From positions 24,251 to 88,250 of the forward strand of contig NZ_RAXT01000010.1 in the NCBI RefSeq assembly GCF_003611475.1: DNA of 64,000 nucleotides, read 5' to 3'. Shown piece after piece: positions 19,038 to 28,190 of this stretch. Positions within the stretch are counted from its first letter, which is position 1. Each line of letters opens with the position of its first letter. The stretch is from Acinetobacter rongchengensis. GTDB lineage: Bacteria; Pseudomonadota; Gammaproteobacteria; Pseudomonadales; Moraxellaceae. The translations under genes and the position numbers were made by a program. The notes under the pieces were generated by a model, which saw only the letters and a program-made list of their open reading frames with translations, was not told the DNA's origin and made no database searches.

Positions 19038-19643
19038 ATGATGAAACGATCAAACAAAAGTGAAGCCACACGACAACATATCTTAGATACCAGTTTTGAA
19101 TTGGTATTACGTAAAGGATTCGTCGGCGTTGGCTTACAAGAGATTTTAAAAGCCTGTGGCGTTCCGAAAGGTTCGTTTTACTATTATTTTGAGTCAAAAG
19201 AAGCGTTTGGCTGTGCGTTGTTAGCGCAATATATACATGACTATAAAGCGAAAATTGAGCAAATTTGGTTACAGACAGACGGCAGTGCCTATGCACGTTT
19301 GATGGCACTTTGGCAGGCATGGATAGAAGATCCCGTTCATGGAGGGTGGGCAGAAAATTGCCTGATTGTGAAGTTGGCAGCAGAAGTTTCTGATTTATCG
19401 GAAGATATGCGAAAAATTTTAAATTTCGGTGTGACTAAATTGACTGAGCGTGTAGCGAGTTTATTACACGAAGGCCAGCAAGAAGGTTCAATTCCAAAAC
19501 ACATTGATCCAAATAAAATGGCACAAGTGATGTATCAGCTTTGGTTAGGCGCTGCATTATTGGCCAAACTCGCTCAAGATAAAGCACCGCTTCATTTGGC
19601 TTTAGAGACCACACAAAATCTATTAGATCCAATTAAAGGATAA
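19038..19643 (+). CDS. TetR/AcrR family transcriptional repressor
   Basis: The 201-residue protein has a standard TetR N-terminal helix-turn-helix (TRQHILDTSFELVLRKGFVGVGLQEILKACGVPKGSFYYYFESKEAFGCALL, residues 12-60) and an all-helical ligand domain with a VHGGWAENCLIVKLAAE block seen in regulators of oxidoreductase genes. It ends four bases before the next gene, whose ribosome binding site lies in its last codons, so the two are co-translated. The palindrome upstream suggests autoregulation. The inducer is unknown; an electrophile or quinone would fit the partner enzyme (inference). Confidence 0.88.
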   Translation: MMKRSNKSEATRQHILDTSFELVLRKGFVGVGLQEILKACGVPKGSFYYYFESKEAFGCALLAQYIHDYKAKIEQIWLQTDGSAYARLMALWQAWIEDPVHGGWAENCLIVKLAAEVSDLSEDMRKILNFGVTKLTERVASLLHEGQQEGSIPKHIDPNKMAQVMYQLWLGAALLAKLAQDKAPLHLALETTQNLLDPIKG

Positions 19644-19646
19644 TCT

Positions 19647-20624
19647 ATGCAAAGTATTATTCACCGTAGTTTTGGCGAACCTGTTGATGTCTTGGAATTG
19701 GCGGAAATGCCACAGCCTGAGCCGAAAGCAGGGCAAGTGCGTATTAAAACAATTTTATCTCCCATGCATAACCATGATGTCTGGACAGTACGTGGCAGCT
19801 ATGGCTATAAGCCTGAGTTACCAGCAATCGGCGGTAGTGAAGCTGTCGGTATCATTGATGCATTAGGTGAGGGAGTGACAGGTATCGCAGTTGGACAACG
19901 TGTTGCTGTTGCTGGCGTACATGGTAGCTGGGCCGAATACTTTATTGCCCCTGCACAAGCCGTTGTTCCCTTGAACGATGCGATTCCTGATGAGTTAGCC
20001 GCACAGCTGATTGGTATGCCAATCAGTGCTTTAATGCTACTTGATTTTGCCGATATTCGAGCTGGGCAATGGATGATCCAAAATACAGCCAATGGTGCAG
20101 TCGGTAAAACTGTTGCGATGATTGCTCAAGCACGTGGCATTCATGTGATTAACTTAGTTCGCCGTCAAGAAGCAATCAGTGAAATGCAAGCACTAGGCAT
20201 TCAACATGTTGTTGCAACTGATAATCCTGATTGGCAACAACAAGTTAAAGCCATTCATGCTGACCAGCCATTGTTAGTGGGGGTAGATTCGATTGGTGGG
20301 AAAGCCAGTGGAGAATTATTAAATTTATTGGCTGAAAATGCATTACTGGTTTCGTTTGGTAGCATGACTGGAGAAATGATGCAAATCTCTTCAGGTGACT
20401 TGATTTTTAAACAAGCGACAGTGAAAGGTTTTTGGGCAAGTGTGGTGAATAAGCAAATGCCTGCGGAACGTAAAAAAGCGTTAATTATCGAGTTGTTAAC
20501 ACTCGCAACGCAGAACAAGCTTGTGTTGCCTGTTGAAGGGGTTTTTGAGTTTTCAGATATTTCTACAGCTGCAGCAAAAGCAACGCAAGGTGCGAGACAG
20601 GGTAAAGTTTTATTAAAGCCATAA
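19647..20624 (+). CDS. Zinc-independent medium-chain dehydrogenase/reductase (quinone or enoyl reductase type)
   Basis: The 325-residue protein is of the MDR superfamily: an N-terminal GroES-like fold (FGEPVDVLELAEMP, GGSEAVGIIDALGEGV, GQRVAV) and a Rossmann domain with NGAVGKTVAMIAQARGIHVINLVRR. It lacks the cysteines of the zinc-binding members, pointing to the NADPH:quinone or 2-enoyl-thioester reductase branch. The order with TetR suggests removal of a reactive carbonyl or quinone. The ATG is served by AAAGGATAA, which overlaps the tetR stop. Confidence 0.85.
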   Translation: MQSIIHRSFGEPVDVLELAEMPQPEPKAGQVRIKTILSPMHNHDVWTVRGSYGYKPELPAIGGSEAVGIIDALGEGVTGIAVGQRVAVAGVHGSWAEYFIAPAQAVVPLNDAIPDELAAQLIGMPISALMLLDFADIRAGQWMIQNTANGAVGKTVAMIAQARGIHVINLVRRQEAISEMQALGIQHVVATDNPDWQQQVKAIHADQPLLVGVDSIGGKASGELLNLLAENALLVSFGSMTGEMMQISSGDLIFKQATVKGFWASVVNKQMPAERKKALIIELLTLATQNKLVLPVEGVFEFSDISTAAAKATQGARQGKVLLKP

Positions 20625-20646
20625 AACTTTATTTATTAAGTCAAAC

Positions 20647-20666
20647 AGTCAGCCGAGAGGCTGACT
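20647..20666. terminator. GNRA-loop hairpin after the oxidoreductase gene
   Basis: The perfect 8-bp stem AGTCAGCC/GGCTGACT with a GAGA loop lies 22 bases after the stop. It has no T-run on the plus strand, so it may stabilise the mRNA end rather than terminate transcription. Confidence 0.4.
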
Positions 20667-20717
20667 TGAAATAAAAACCGAATATAGCAACTTGAGCATA
20701 GAAAAGGAAAAATAAAG

Positions 20718-21071
20718 ATGATTGGGCAAATATTGGTTGGATTGATTGCAATACTGCATGTTTACATTTTGATTTTAGAAATGTTTTTATGGGATAAACC
20801 CTATGGTTTGAAAGCTTTTGGGAATACGCCTGAAAAAGCGCAACTGACCAAAGTGATGGCACAAAATCAGGGGTTATATAATGGTTTTTTAGCAGCAGGT
20901 TTATTGTGGTCTTTACTCGTACCTGAAACCTATGCAATAGCACTGGCTAATTTCTTTTTGGGCTGTGTATTGGTAGCAGGAATTTACGGTGGCTTAACTG
21001 CAAGCAAGAAAATTATTTATATTCAAGCTGTTCCTGCACTATTGGCATTATTGGCAGTCAATTTACTCTAA
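20718..21071 (+). CDS. DUF1304 small membrane protein
   Basis: The 117-residue product matches DUF1304: a first helix (GQILVGLIAILHVYILILEMFLW), then KPYGLKAFGNTPEKAQLTKVMAQNQGLYNGFLAAGLLWSL, and two more hydrophobic spans, giving about four membrane segments. The function is unknown. AAGGAAAAATAAAG precedes the ATG. It may be read through from the oxidoreductase operon 93 bases upstream. Confidence 0.82.
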   Translation: MIGQILVGLIAILHVYILILEMFLWDKPYGLKAFGNTPEKAQLTKVMAQNQGLYNGFLAAGLLWSLLVPETYAIALANFFLGCVLVAGIYGGLTASKKIIYIQAVPALLALLAVNLL

Positions 21072-21145
21072 GTGTTTTATTGAGTATGGCAGTGGTGAGT
21101 TTTTACTTACCACTTTCAATAATGATTAACTATTGTGTAGGTCAA

Positions 21146-22987
21146 TTATTTTGTAGTTGCATTCGGATTTACAGAGATATTAGGTTTGAAATTATCTGCT
21201 TGATAAATCAATTGACCTTCTTTATACGTCGCTAAAATTTTAATATTTTTTATTTGCTGTGATGGTACTTTGAGTGGATCAAGATCTAAAACAACAAAAT
21301 CTGCGAGTTTGCCTTTTTCCAATGTCCCTTTATCTTTCTCCTCAAAATATTGATATGCCGCCCAATCGGTCACAGATTTCAGCGCAATATAAGGGCTAAC
21401 CCGTTGCTCTTGACCTAAAACCTCACCCGTTCGTGTGGTACGATTGACTGTTGCATCAATCACCATCATATTTTTAGGTGGGATAACAGGTGCATCATGA
21501 TGTTCAGTAAAAATTAAATTCCTTTTTAATGCAGATCCAGTAGGGGAAATACGATTGGCACGTTCTGCACCTAGAGTTTCATGTTTATGCCAATCGCCCC
21601 AATAATAAGTATGCAAAGAGAAAAACGAAGGAATTAAACCTAAATGTTGCGCACGATCGAGTTGATCTTCTCGCATGGTTTGCGCATGAATGATGACATT
21701 ACGATGATCTTCTTGGCCAAACTTTTGATTTGCCACTTCAATTGTCTCTAAATATTGGTCGATTGCAGCGTCACCATTGGCATGCGCAAGGATTTGCCAA
21801 TGGTGTTGATAAGCGAGATTGATGGCATTTTGAACCGTGGATTGCTCAGGATAAGCAGGGTAGCCACGGTAGTTGTTATTTTGTCCTTCAGGCGGGATCA
21901 AATACGGTTTTGTGAGCCATGCGGTCTTACCTTGTGGTGAGCCATCAAGGCTGATTTTGACCCCGCCAATTCGAAAATGTTTTTGATATTGCCGACTTGA
22001 GCCATATTTAAGCATATATGCTTTTTCATTGATGAGATCTGGATAAACCACCACATCAATATTCAATTGACCAATTTCAGCAAAACTACGCCATAACTCT
22101 GCTGTACCTGCATCTGCACGGCCTTCTTGTACTGTGGTATAGCCATTCTTAATATAGGTATTCAACGCCGTTTTCGCCATATTTTGCATCATTTCAGGTG
22201 GGACTTTGCTAAAAGCTGTTGCCATCGCTGAAAATACAGCAGCTTCTTCTAATACACCATCAGGCTCTTGAGAACCCGCTTTACGACGAATAATCCCTCC
22301 TGTTGGATTAGCCGTGTGCTTATCTATGTTTAGCAATTCAAGCGCTTTATGATTGACTGAGGCCAAATGCCCTGATTGATGCAAAATAATAATCGGTTGG
22401 GTAATGGATACTTTATCTAGATCATCTGCAGTCGGATGGCGTTTTTCTTTTAGTTGAGCATCATCATAACCATTTCCAATAATCCAGCCTTGTGTGGCCT
22501 GTACAAATGCCCGATTTTGTTGTTGCCATTCTGATAAAGCATTGAGCAAAGAGGGAATATCAGAGATATCACCATCGGGCTCAGGATATAAGTTAGCAAC
22601 CGTTTGTTGTAGTCCAACACTATTGAGATGACTATGTGCATCGATAAAGCCAGGGAGTAGGGTGTAATGCTTTAAATCAATCTCTTGGCTATTATGGGGC
22701 GCTCGTTGTTTGGCTTGTTTTAAATCACCTGCAAATGTAATGCGTCCATCTTTAACCAGTAATGCTTCAACATAATGCGGCGTCATGCCCTGCATGGTTA
22801 ATATTGAACCACCTCGGATTAAGATATTTTCTGAAGCTTGTGTAATTTGAGTATTTTCTTGAGAAGTTTGCTGTGATTGAACAGTTGTATATTGAGGTAG
22901 CGTTGTGCAACTGGTGATGAAGACACAACTCGTGATCGATAGTATGGGGAAAGCTGTTGGGATAAGTTCAGAAAGGCGTAGCAACAT
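21146..22987 (-). CDS. YtcJ-like amidohydrolase, predicted lipoprotein
   Basis: The 613-residue protein is of the amidohydrolase-3 family. Visible are the HxH metal motif (LLPGFIDAHSHLNS), the GGVKISLDGSPQGKTAWLT stretch with the candidate metal-bridging lysine, ILAHANGDAAID and VIIHAQTM histidines, and a C-terminal GTLEKGKLADFVVLDLDP that completes the composite beta domain. The N-terminus is hydrophobic with ITSC twice (Cys21 and Cys27), either of which could be the lipidation site. Substrates of this family are amide or urea compounds; none can be named here. Confidence 0.82.
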   Translation of the reverse strand: MLLRLSELIPTAFPILSITSCVFITSCTTLPQYTTVQSQQTSQENTQITQASENILIRGGSILTMQGMTPHYVEALLVKDGRITFAGDLKQAKQRAPHNSQEIDLKHYTLLPGFIDAHSHLNSVGLQQTVANLYPEPDGDISDIPSLLNALSEWQQQNRAFVQATQGWIIGNGYDDAQLKEKRHPTADDLDKVSITQPIIILHQSGHLASVNHKALELLNIDKHTANPTGGIIRRKAGSQEPDGVLEEAAVFSAMATAFSKVPPEMMQNMAKTALNTYIKNGYTTVQEGRADAGTAELWRSFAEIGQLNIDVVVYPDLINEKAYMLKYGSSRQYQKHFRIGGVKISLDGSPQGKTAWLTKPYLIPPEGQNNNYRGYPAYPEQSTVQNAINLAYQHHWQILAHANGDAAIDQYLETIEVANQKFGQEDHRNVIIHAQTMREDQLDRAQHLGLIPSFFSLHTYYWGDWHKHETLGAERANRISPTGSALKRNLIFTEHHDAPVIPPKNMMVIDATVNRTTRTGEVLGQEQRVSPYIALKSVTDWAAYQYFEEKDKGTLEKGKLADFVVLDLDPLKVPSQQIKNIKILATYKEGQLIYQADNFKPNISVNPNATTK

Positions 22988-23231
22988 TTTTATCCCCCAT
23001 ATTTAAATTATAAAAGTTTTAAATTATAAAAAGCGATTCAGGAAAATATATTGAGTGTCAAATCAGTAGATTGAAAATTTAACTTAGCAGAGATGGTTAT
23101 TTTTGTATAGGAATAAATTAAACATTCAGTTATTGGTGTTTATCGACATCGATTTTTCAATGACGCTTAGAATTACATTGTGCACCAGAATGCAGAGAGA
23201 TTGTCTCAGACCTATGTATCTAACTAGACAT

Positions 23232-23256
23232 TAAAAAAGCCACTTAAAAGTGGCTT
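23232..23256 (-). terminator. Terminator after rlpA
   Basis: The stem AAGCCACTT/AAGTGGCTT is followed on the minus strand by a T-run (TTTTTTAA), 22 bases beyond the rlpA stop. Confidence 0.8.
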
Positions 23257-23277
23257 CGTTAAATGCATGCGGTGAAT

Positions 23278-23889
23278 TTACGAGTTTGGACCGTCAACGC
23301 GTTCAATGCTGACGCGTCCCGTTCCTGAATTTGTAATACCTAAACGCTTTGCAGCGCCGTATGAAAGATCAAGTACACGATTACCATGGAATGGACCACG
23401 ATCGTTTACTTTTACAACCACACTCTTACCATTGTCTTTATTCGTCACGCGAATATAACAGTTCAATGGAAGACTACGGTGCGCAGCCGTCAATTCATTC
23501 ATATCGAATGTTTCACCACTTGCAGTCTTACGACCGTGGAATTGACGACCATACCAAGACGCAACACCAGTTTGGCTAAATTTGCGAACTGTATTAGAAG
23601 CGACTTCGTTTAATTTATCAATTACTGAAGGCTCATCTTCAGGAACTTGAATCTTAGCTGCAATAGTTTCACGGCGAATTTTATCACCAGAACGCTCAGT
23701 AATTGACAAACTGTTCAAATTTGAAAAATGTGAATTAAAATTCGTTGAGTCTTTGCTGACTATGCGAGAAGCCAAGCTTGAACTGTCCGAATCATTGTTT
23801 AAATATGATGACTGAACCATTTCAGAGTTGACTTGCGTCATACTCAAACCCATGGTCAGGGCAATCATATATTTTAGTGAAGCATGCAT
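23278..23889 (-). CDS. rlpA: RlpA-like double-psi beta-barrel protein
   Basis: The 203-residue exported protein has a signal sequence (MHASLKYMIALTMGLSMTQVNS) and a C-terminal DPBB domain (about 110-198): GVASWYGRQFHGRKTASGETFDMNELTAAHRSLP, VTNKDNGKSVVVKVNDRGPF and LDLSYGAAKRLGI. RlpA proteins are septal lytic transglycosylases acting on denuded glycan. Unlike longer RlpA proteins it shows no lipobox and no SPOR domain, so septal targeting by SPOR is unlikely. It follows mltB and rodA on the same strand. AAGGAG lies seven bases before the ATG. Confidence 0.82.
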   Translation of the reverse strand: MHASLKYMIALTMGLSMTQVNSEMVQSSYLNNDSDSSSLASRIVSKDSTNFNSHFSNLNSLSITERSGDKIRRETIAAKIQVPEDEPSVIDKLNEVASNTVRKFSQTGVASWYGRQFHGRKTASGETFDMNELTAAHRSLPLNCYIRVTNKDNGKSVVVKVNDRGPFHGNRVLDLSYGAAKRLGITNSGTGRVSIERVDGPNS

Positions 23890-24173
23890 CGTTTAACTCC
23901 TTGGAACCTCAATTTAACTTTCTAAGTCGCTGAAAATTAACCATAGAGGTCTGTAAATTCACTTGTGCAACTGCATTTAACGAAGAGGATAATATTCAAG
24001 CGGTAACAAATGTGTCTAGCATTATTTGGAAAATAGTTACAAAAAGGACAAATTCTTACAGAAATTGAATAAAAAATAACCAATAATGTAACAATTTATT
24101 TAAATGGTAGAAAATGTGATCACATTAATAAAATAATTCATTGACTTTTCCTGTTTTTATAAAATTGTAAGCC

Positions 24174-25175
24174 TTATCGGCTCACAATCTCAGTGCCTAA
24201 TAACCATAATGCTGTGGCATACATACGACTTTTATTATAGGTCGTAATCACTTGAAAATTAGGATAAGTGATGTAATAAATTGGACCATAACTATCTTGC
24301 AATTGAATGACATTGACTAAATCCAAGTCATCTATTTTGACAATAGGATTGAGTGGTGCAATACCTAAATTTTTAATCGAGCCATAAGGGACAGGCTGAG
24401 TTAAATCTTTAGCAATAATTGCATCTGGGGTATGACCTGTATAACGCGCTAAGAATCCAATAGGTTGATTTCTTTGCCAACCATGTTGTGCTAAATAGTT
24501 TGCAATTGAACCGATGGCGTCTACTGCTGAATTTCGCAGATCAACATGTCCATTTTCATCATAGTCCACGCCAAATTTTGAAATATTACTTGGCATAAAC
24601 TGAGGGTAACCAACAGCACCTGCATATGAACCGACAATTGAGTTGGTTGGTACATCATCTTTATATGACCAAGCAATTAAAGCACCGAGCTCATCTTGGA
24701 AATATTGTGCACGGCGTGGATAACCAAAGCCCAGAGTCGCAAGTGCGTCACGGGTAATAAATGAGCCCTTATTTGAGCCGTAGCCTGTTTCTACCCCTAA
24801 AATCCCCAGAATGATCGCTTGAGGGACGCCAAATTGCTGTTCAGCGCGATTTAGAGTGTCTGCATACTGGTTTTTAAAACGGATACCACGTTGAATGGTG
24901 CCTTCAGATAGAAAGTTGGTTTTATATTCATACCAAGGTTTACTTTCTCCTGGTCGATTCATAATGTTAATAATATTGGGAAGATTTCTTGAACCATTCA
25001 TTGCCCAATCGACTTGCTCACTACTTAAACCATAAGTTTGCATGGTTTTTACTTTAAAATTGTTATAGTCAGGATGGCTGGCAAACTCGTTGGCTTGGCA
25101 AAAACTGGTAATCGAAAATGCAGCTGCACAAAAAGACAGGTTTCTTACTTTTTGCAAAAGCCCAAAATTAAACAT
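24174..25175 (-). CDS. mltB: Lytic murein transglycosylase B
   Basis: The 333-residue protein is an MltB-type (family GH103) enzyme that cleaves the glycan strands of peptidoglycan. The catalytic glutamate is in ILGVETGYGSNKG; supporting blocks are RAEQQFGVPQAIILGILG, GALIAWSYKD, GSYAGAVGYPQFMPSNISKFGVDYD, and AVDAIGSIANYLAQHGW. The N-terminus is a signal peptide ending near FCQA; the cysteine context does not fit a good lipobox, so it may be soluble in the periplasm. It lies between rodA and rlpA. Confidence 0.92.
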   Translation of the reverse strand: MFNFGLLQKVRNLSFCAAAFSITSFCQANEFASHPDYNNFKVKTMQTYGLSSEQVDWAMNGSRNLPNIINIMNRPGESKPWYEYKTNFLSEGTIQRGIRFKNQYADTLNRAEQQFGVPQAIILGILGVETGYGSNKGSFITRDALATLGFGYPRRAQYFQDELGALIAWSYKDDVPTNSIVGSYAGAVGYPQFMPSNISKFGVDYDENGHVDLRNSAVDAIGSIANYLAQHGWQRNQPIGFLARYTGHTPDAIIAKDLTQPVPYGSIKNLGIAPLNPIVKIDDLDLVNVIQLQDSYGPIYYITYPNFQVITTYNKSRMYATALWLLGTEIVSR

Positions 25176-25206
25176 AGGTTATATTTCCTAATTATTTATG
25201 ATGAAA

Positions 25207-26349
25207 TTAACGATGTGTATGAATTGACATTACAATACCAAAAGTGGCCATTAAAGTAATAATTGCAGTCCCTCCATAACTCATAAAGGGTAATGGCACA
25301 CCAACTATAGGTAAAATACCACTGACCATGCCTGCATTTACAAATACATAAACAAAAAACGACAATCCAAAAGCACCAGCAACCAAACGACCAAAATTAT
25401 GGAAACAGTTTAAGCTGATTTGGAATGTTCTGAAGATAATTGCAAAATAGATCACAATCAATAAGATAATACCAATTAACCCGAATTCTTCTGAAAATGC
25501 AGCAATAATAAAGTCAGTATGACCTTCAGGTAAAAAATGTAAGTGGGATTGTGTACCTAATAAATAGCCTTTGCCCATAAAACCACCAGAGCCAATCGCT
25601 GTTTCTGACTGAATGATATTCCAACCCGTACCCAAAGCATCTGCAGCAGGATTGATTAAGGTTAAGACACGTTGCCTTTGATAGTCATGTAGTAAAAATT
25701 GCCAAGCGATGGGGATGACTGCCGCCGCAGCAGCAATCGCAGCTAAAATTATTTTCCAAGGCAGACCGCTAAGAAATAGCACAAAAATCCCACTGGCGAG
25801 AATAAGTAATGACGTGCCAAGGTCGGGTTGTTCAGCGATGAGAATAAAAGGAATACCAATTAAGAGCAAAGACAGAAAAACCTGTTTAAAATTTGGCGGA
25901 AGCCGATGACGTGATAAAAACCAAGCAATCATTAAAGGCATAGCAATTTTCATAAATTCACTGGGTTGCACACTACCTGCACCTGGAATATCAATCCAGC
26001 GTTGAGCGCCCATACGAACTTCACCAAAAAGTTTAACGGCCACTAAGCACATGACACTAAACAGATAGAAATAGAGTGCAAAAGCTTGATAGACCTTTGG
26101 TGGAATTTGTGCCATTCCAAACATGACCAAGAGACCCAAACTAAAGCTCATGGCTTGTTTTGCGACAAGTCCGGTATTTTCAGCAGATGCGCTATATAAA
26201 ACGGTTAAACCAAGCAAAGCATTTAAAATTAAAAACAAGGTCAACCATGGGTCAATATGTATTTTTTGCCATCGAGAAGGGAGCATTGCTGTGCTTAATC
26301 CATCACGGGGAGCGTGACGTAAAAACTTATACTGCGAACTTGGAGCCAT
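25207..26349 (-). CDS. rodA: RodA, rod-shape SEDS peptidoglycan glycosyltransferase
   Basis: The 380-residue integral membrane protein of the SEDS family polymerises glycan strands in the elongasome with a class B PBP. About ten membrane spans are visible. Diagnostic blocks are GAQRWIDIPGAGSVQPSEFMKIAMPL, LIAEQPDLGTSLLILASG (catalytic Asp region), GTGWNIIQSETAIGSGGFMGKGYLLGTQSHLHFLPEGHTDFIIAAFSEEFG and GILPIVGVPLPFMSYGGTAII. It heads the rodA-mltB-rlpA cluster; mltB follows 31 bases downstream. Confidence 0.93.
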   Translation of the reverse strand: MAPSSQYKFLRHAPRDGLSTAMLPSRWQKIHIDPWLTLFLILNALLGLTVLYSASAENTGLVAKQAMSFSLGLLVMFGMAQIPPKVYQAFALYFYLFSVMCLVAVKLFGEVRMGAQRWIDIPGAGSVQPSEFMKIAMPLMIAWFLSRHRLPPNFKQVFLSLLLIGIPFILIAEQPDLGTSLLILASGIFVLFLSGLPWKIILAAIAAAAAVIPIAWQFLLHDYQRQRVLTLINPAADALGTGWNIIQSETAIGSGGFMGKGYLLGTQSHLHFLPEGHTDFIIAAFSEEFGLIGIILLIVIYFAIIFRTFQISLNCFHNFGRLVAGAFGLSFFVYVFVNAGMVSGILPIVGVPLPFMSYGGTAIITLMATFGIVMSIHTHR

Positions 26350-26704
26350 TGGACTATTTTAGTGCATGAAACGGTTTGCGAATGCTAACATAAGCCTTAT
26401 ATAAGTTAACTTTTGTCTATATTCGTCATGTTGTTTAAAAGATAGAAAAGAAGGGAATTTGTGGTTAAAAAATAAGCCAAAAATGATCAATATTAAAATT
26501 AAATTAAGAAACAAAATCTTGAACATTGTGAATGTAAGATTTTATAGCGCAAAGTGGTTTTCGCTTTTAAAAAATAGACTTTTTATTTATTTGAATTTAA
26601 AGATAATATTCTAAATTTATTGTTGAGACTATTCTCAAAACAAAAAAAATACCCTTGAATTCAAGAGTATTTTTCCATTAAAAAATTCAATTAACTTGGA
26701 ATGA
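26350..26704. other. Intergenic gap upstream of rodA
   Basis: The 355 AT-rich bases hold a terminator (26644-26674) for the gene at 26705 and presumably the rodA promoter; no gene is visible. Confidence 0.5.
26644..26674 (-). terminator. Terminator at the end of the yadGH-queF operon
   Basis: The inverted repeat AATACCCTTGAATTCAAGAGTATT is flanked by A-runs and T-runs, 31 bases beyond the minus-strand stop at 26705. Confidence 0.75.
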
Positions 26705-27355
26705 TCAATTAAAAAATAATGTACTGTGATATTCAGCCAGTGCTTTGATTTCATCTTTATTCAAGCTTGGAATCAATTTATCAACAGCAATATGTACAGC
26801 TTTAGTTACTGTCGCAGCGCCGATGTCTGAAGCTTTACGTTTAATCATCCCTAAATCTAATGTTTTATTAAATTCACGCATGAAATGGTTAATGGATGCA
26901 TCAGCGAATTGTTTGTATTGTTCAGACAAAACACCACGATCGATATCACCATTTTCTAGAATTTCAGCAAAGCTATGCTTCATATTGGTGACTAGATTTG
27001 CATTCAAGTTTGCTCCAACACGTGGTTGGCCTTGCGGGTCTTTAAATAAGCTACGTTCAGAAAAATTGATCGACTGACGAACGACTTCATTGTCTGCTTT
27101 ACTTAACAGTTGTTTAAGCAACACAGCCACAGTCGACTTTACATAACCTGCTAGTTTTTCAGCAGTGTCACGTCGATCACTGGGTGGAAAGCGGCGAACG
27201 AGCCCAATCAGTATTGCATCAATGATTTCATCATTAATTAATAAAGCAGTTTGATCACGTAATGGGTAAAGTGGTTCGTTAGAATTTTTTTTCTCGATAC
27301 CAGTCTGAATATTCCTTAAAAGTTCTTCAGATGGTACAAAACCAAAAAAAGGCAT
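26705..27355 (-). CDS. Conserved protein of unknown function, last gene of the queF operon
   Basis: The 216-residue product is not recognised. It is predicted soluble and mostly helical (VRRFPPSDRRDTAEKLAGYVKSTVAVLLKQLL; ASIGAATVTKAV-like helices near the C-terminus). The ATG at 27355 (MPFFGF) has GAGG about eight bases upstream and lies just after the queF stop; an earlier start at 27469 would overlap queF deeply and is rejected. It is probably co-transcribed with queF. Confidence 0.7.
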   Translation of the reverse strand: MPFFGFVPSEELLRNIQTGIEKKNSNEPLYPLRDQTALLINDEIIDAILIGLVRRFPPSDRRDTAEKLAGYVKSTVAVLLKQLLSKADNEVVRQSINFSERSLFKDPQGQPRVGANLNANLVTNMKHSFAEILENGDIDRGVLSEQYKQFADASINHFMREFNKTLDLGMIKRKASDIGAATVTKAVHIAVDKLIPSLNKDEIKALAEYHSTLFFN

Positions 27356-27371
27356 GTTTTCAACCTCAATG

Positions 27372-28190
27372 TTATTGTCTAGCCAATCGAATTGGGCTTG
27401 GCATCCATGTTTCATCCGATACACGGCATGGATTAATATCCAATCCTCCACGACGTGTATATGTTGCATATACCATCAGTTTTTCTGGTTTTAAATTTTG
27501 CCAAATATCGGCAAAGATTTGCTCCACACATTGCTCGTGGAAACCATTATGCTGACGATAAGAGATAATATAAGCTAAAACACTGCGATAACAAGGTTTT
27601 TTGCCCTGATAACGGATGAAAACAGTTCCCCAGTCGGGTTGTCCAGTGACAGGGCAATTGCTTCTTAATAAATGTGAATAGAGTTGTACTTCAACGCTTT
27701 CAGCCAACGCACTTTCATCCAAAGCTAAAAGCGATGCATCTGGATGATTGAGCAAACGATCAGGTTGTTGATCATCAATACAAATACCTTGTGGTTTTGC
27801 AATATCAAGCTCATCAACTTGGAATAAGCGAAGTGTCACATCGGCTTGAGCAGCTTGAGACAAGTCCTTTTCAACCGTTGCAATAAAGGCATCTTGGGAT
27901 TCAAAAGCTGTAAAGTTCATACTATTAAAGTAGAGTTTTAAAGACTTTGATTCAATCAGGTTTGGAGAGCTTGCAGGTAGGGTGATTCGGCCAATCGCAA
28001 CTTGTGGAATGCCTTTAAGATTCAGCCAAGAAATTTCAAAAACATGCCACCAATCCTTTCCTTTATAGATGCCATCAATATCGGCATATTGTTCACGTGC
28101 AGGTGCACGTGAAATAGGAAAAAGAATTTCAGGTTGGTATGTAGTAGGGTAATCGGTTTCTTTACCCAATAGAGAGAGTTCAACAGACAT
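27372..28190 (-). CDS. queF: NADPH-dependent 7-cyano-7-deazaguanine reductase
   Basis: The 272-residue enzyme reduces preQ0 to preQ1 in queuosine synthesis. It is the long, two-half QueF type: the catalytic cysteine lies in SNCPVTGQPDWGTVFIRY, the substrate glutamate in NGFHEQCVEQIF, the NADPH block is FESQDAFIATVEKDLSQAA-like with ESKSLKLYFNSMNFT before it, and the end RRGGLDINPCRV is typical. Its ATG overlaps the stop of the ABC permease gene by one base (TAATG), so translation is coupled. Confidence 0.95.
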   Translation of the reverse strand: MSVELSLLGKETDYPTTYQPEILFPISRAPAREQYADIDGIYKGKDWWHVFEISWLNLKGIPQVAIGRITLPASSPNLIESKSLKLYFNSMNFTAFESQDAFIATVEKDLSQAAQADVTLRLFQVDELDIAKPQGICIDDQQPDRLLNHPDASLLALDESALAESVEVQLYSHLLRSNCPVTGQPDWGTVFIRYQGKKPCYRSVLAYIISYRQHNGFHEQCVEQIFADIWQNLKPEKLMVYATYTRRGGLDINPCRVSDETWMPSPIRLARQ

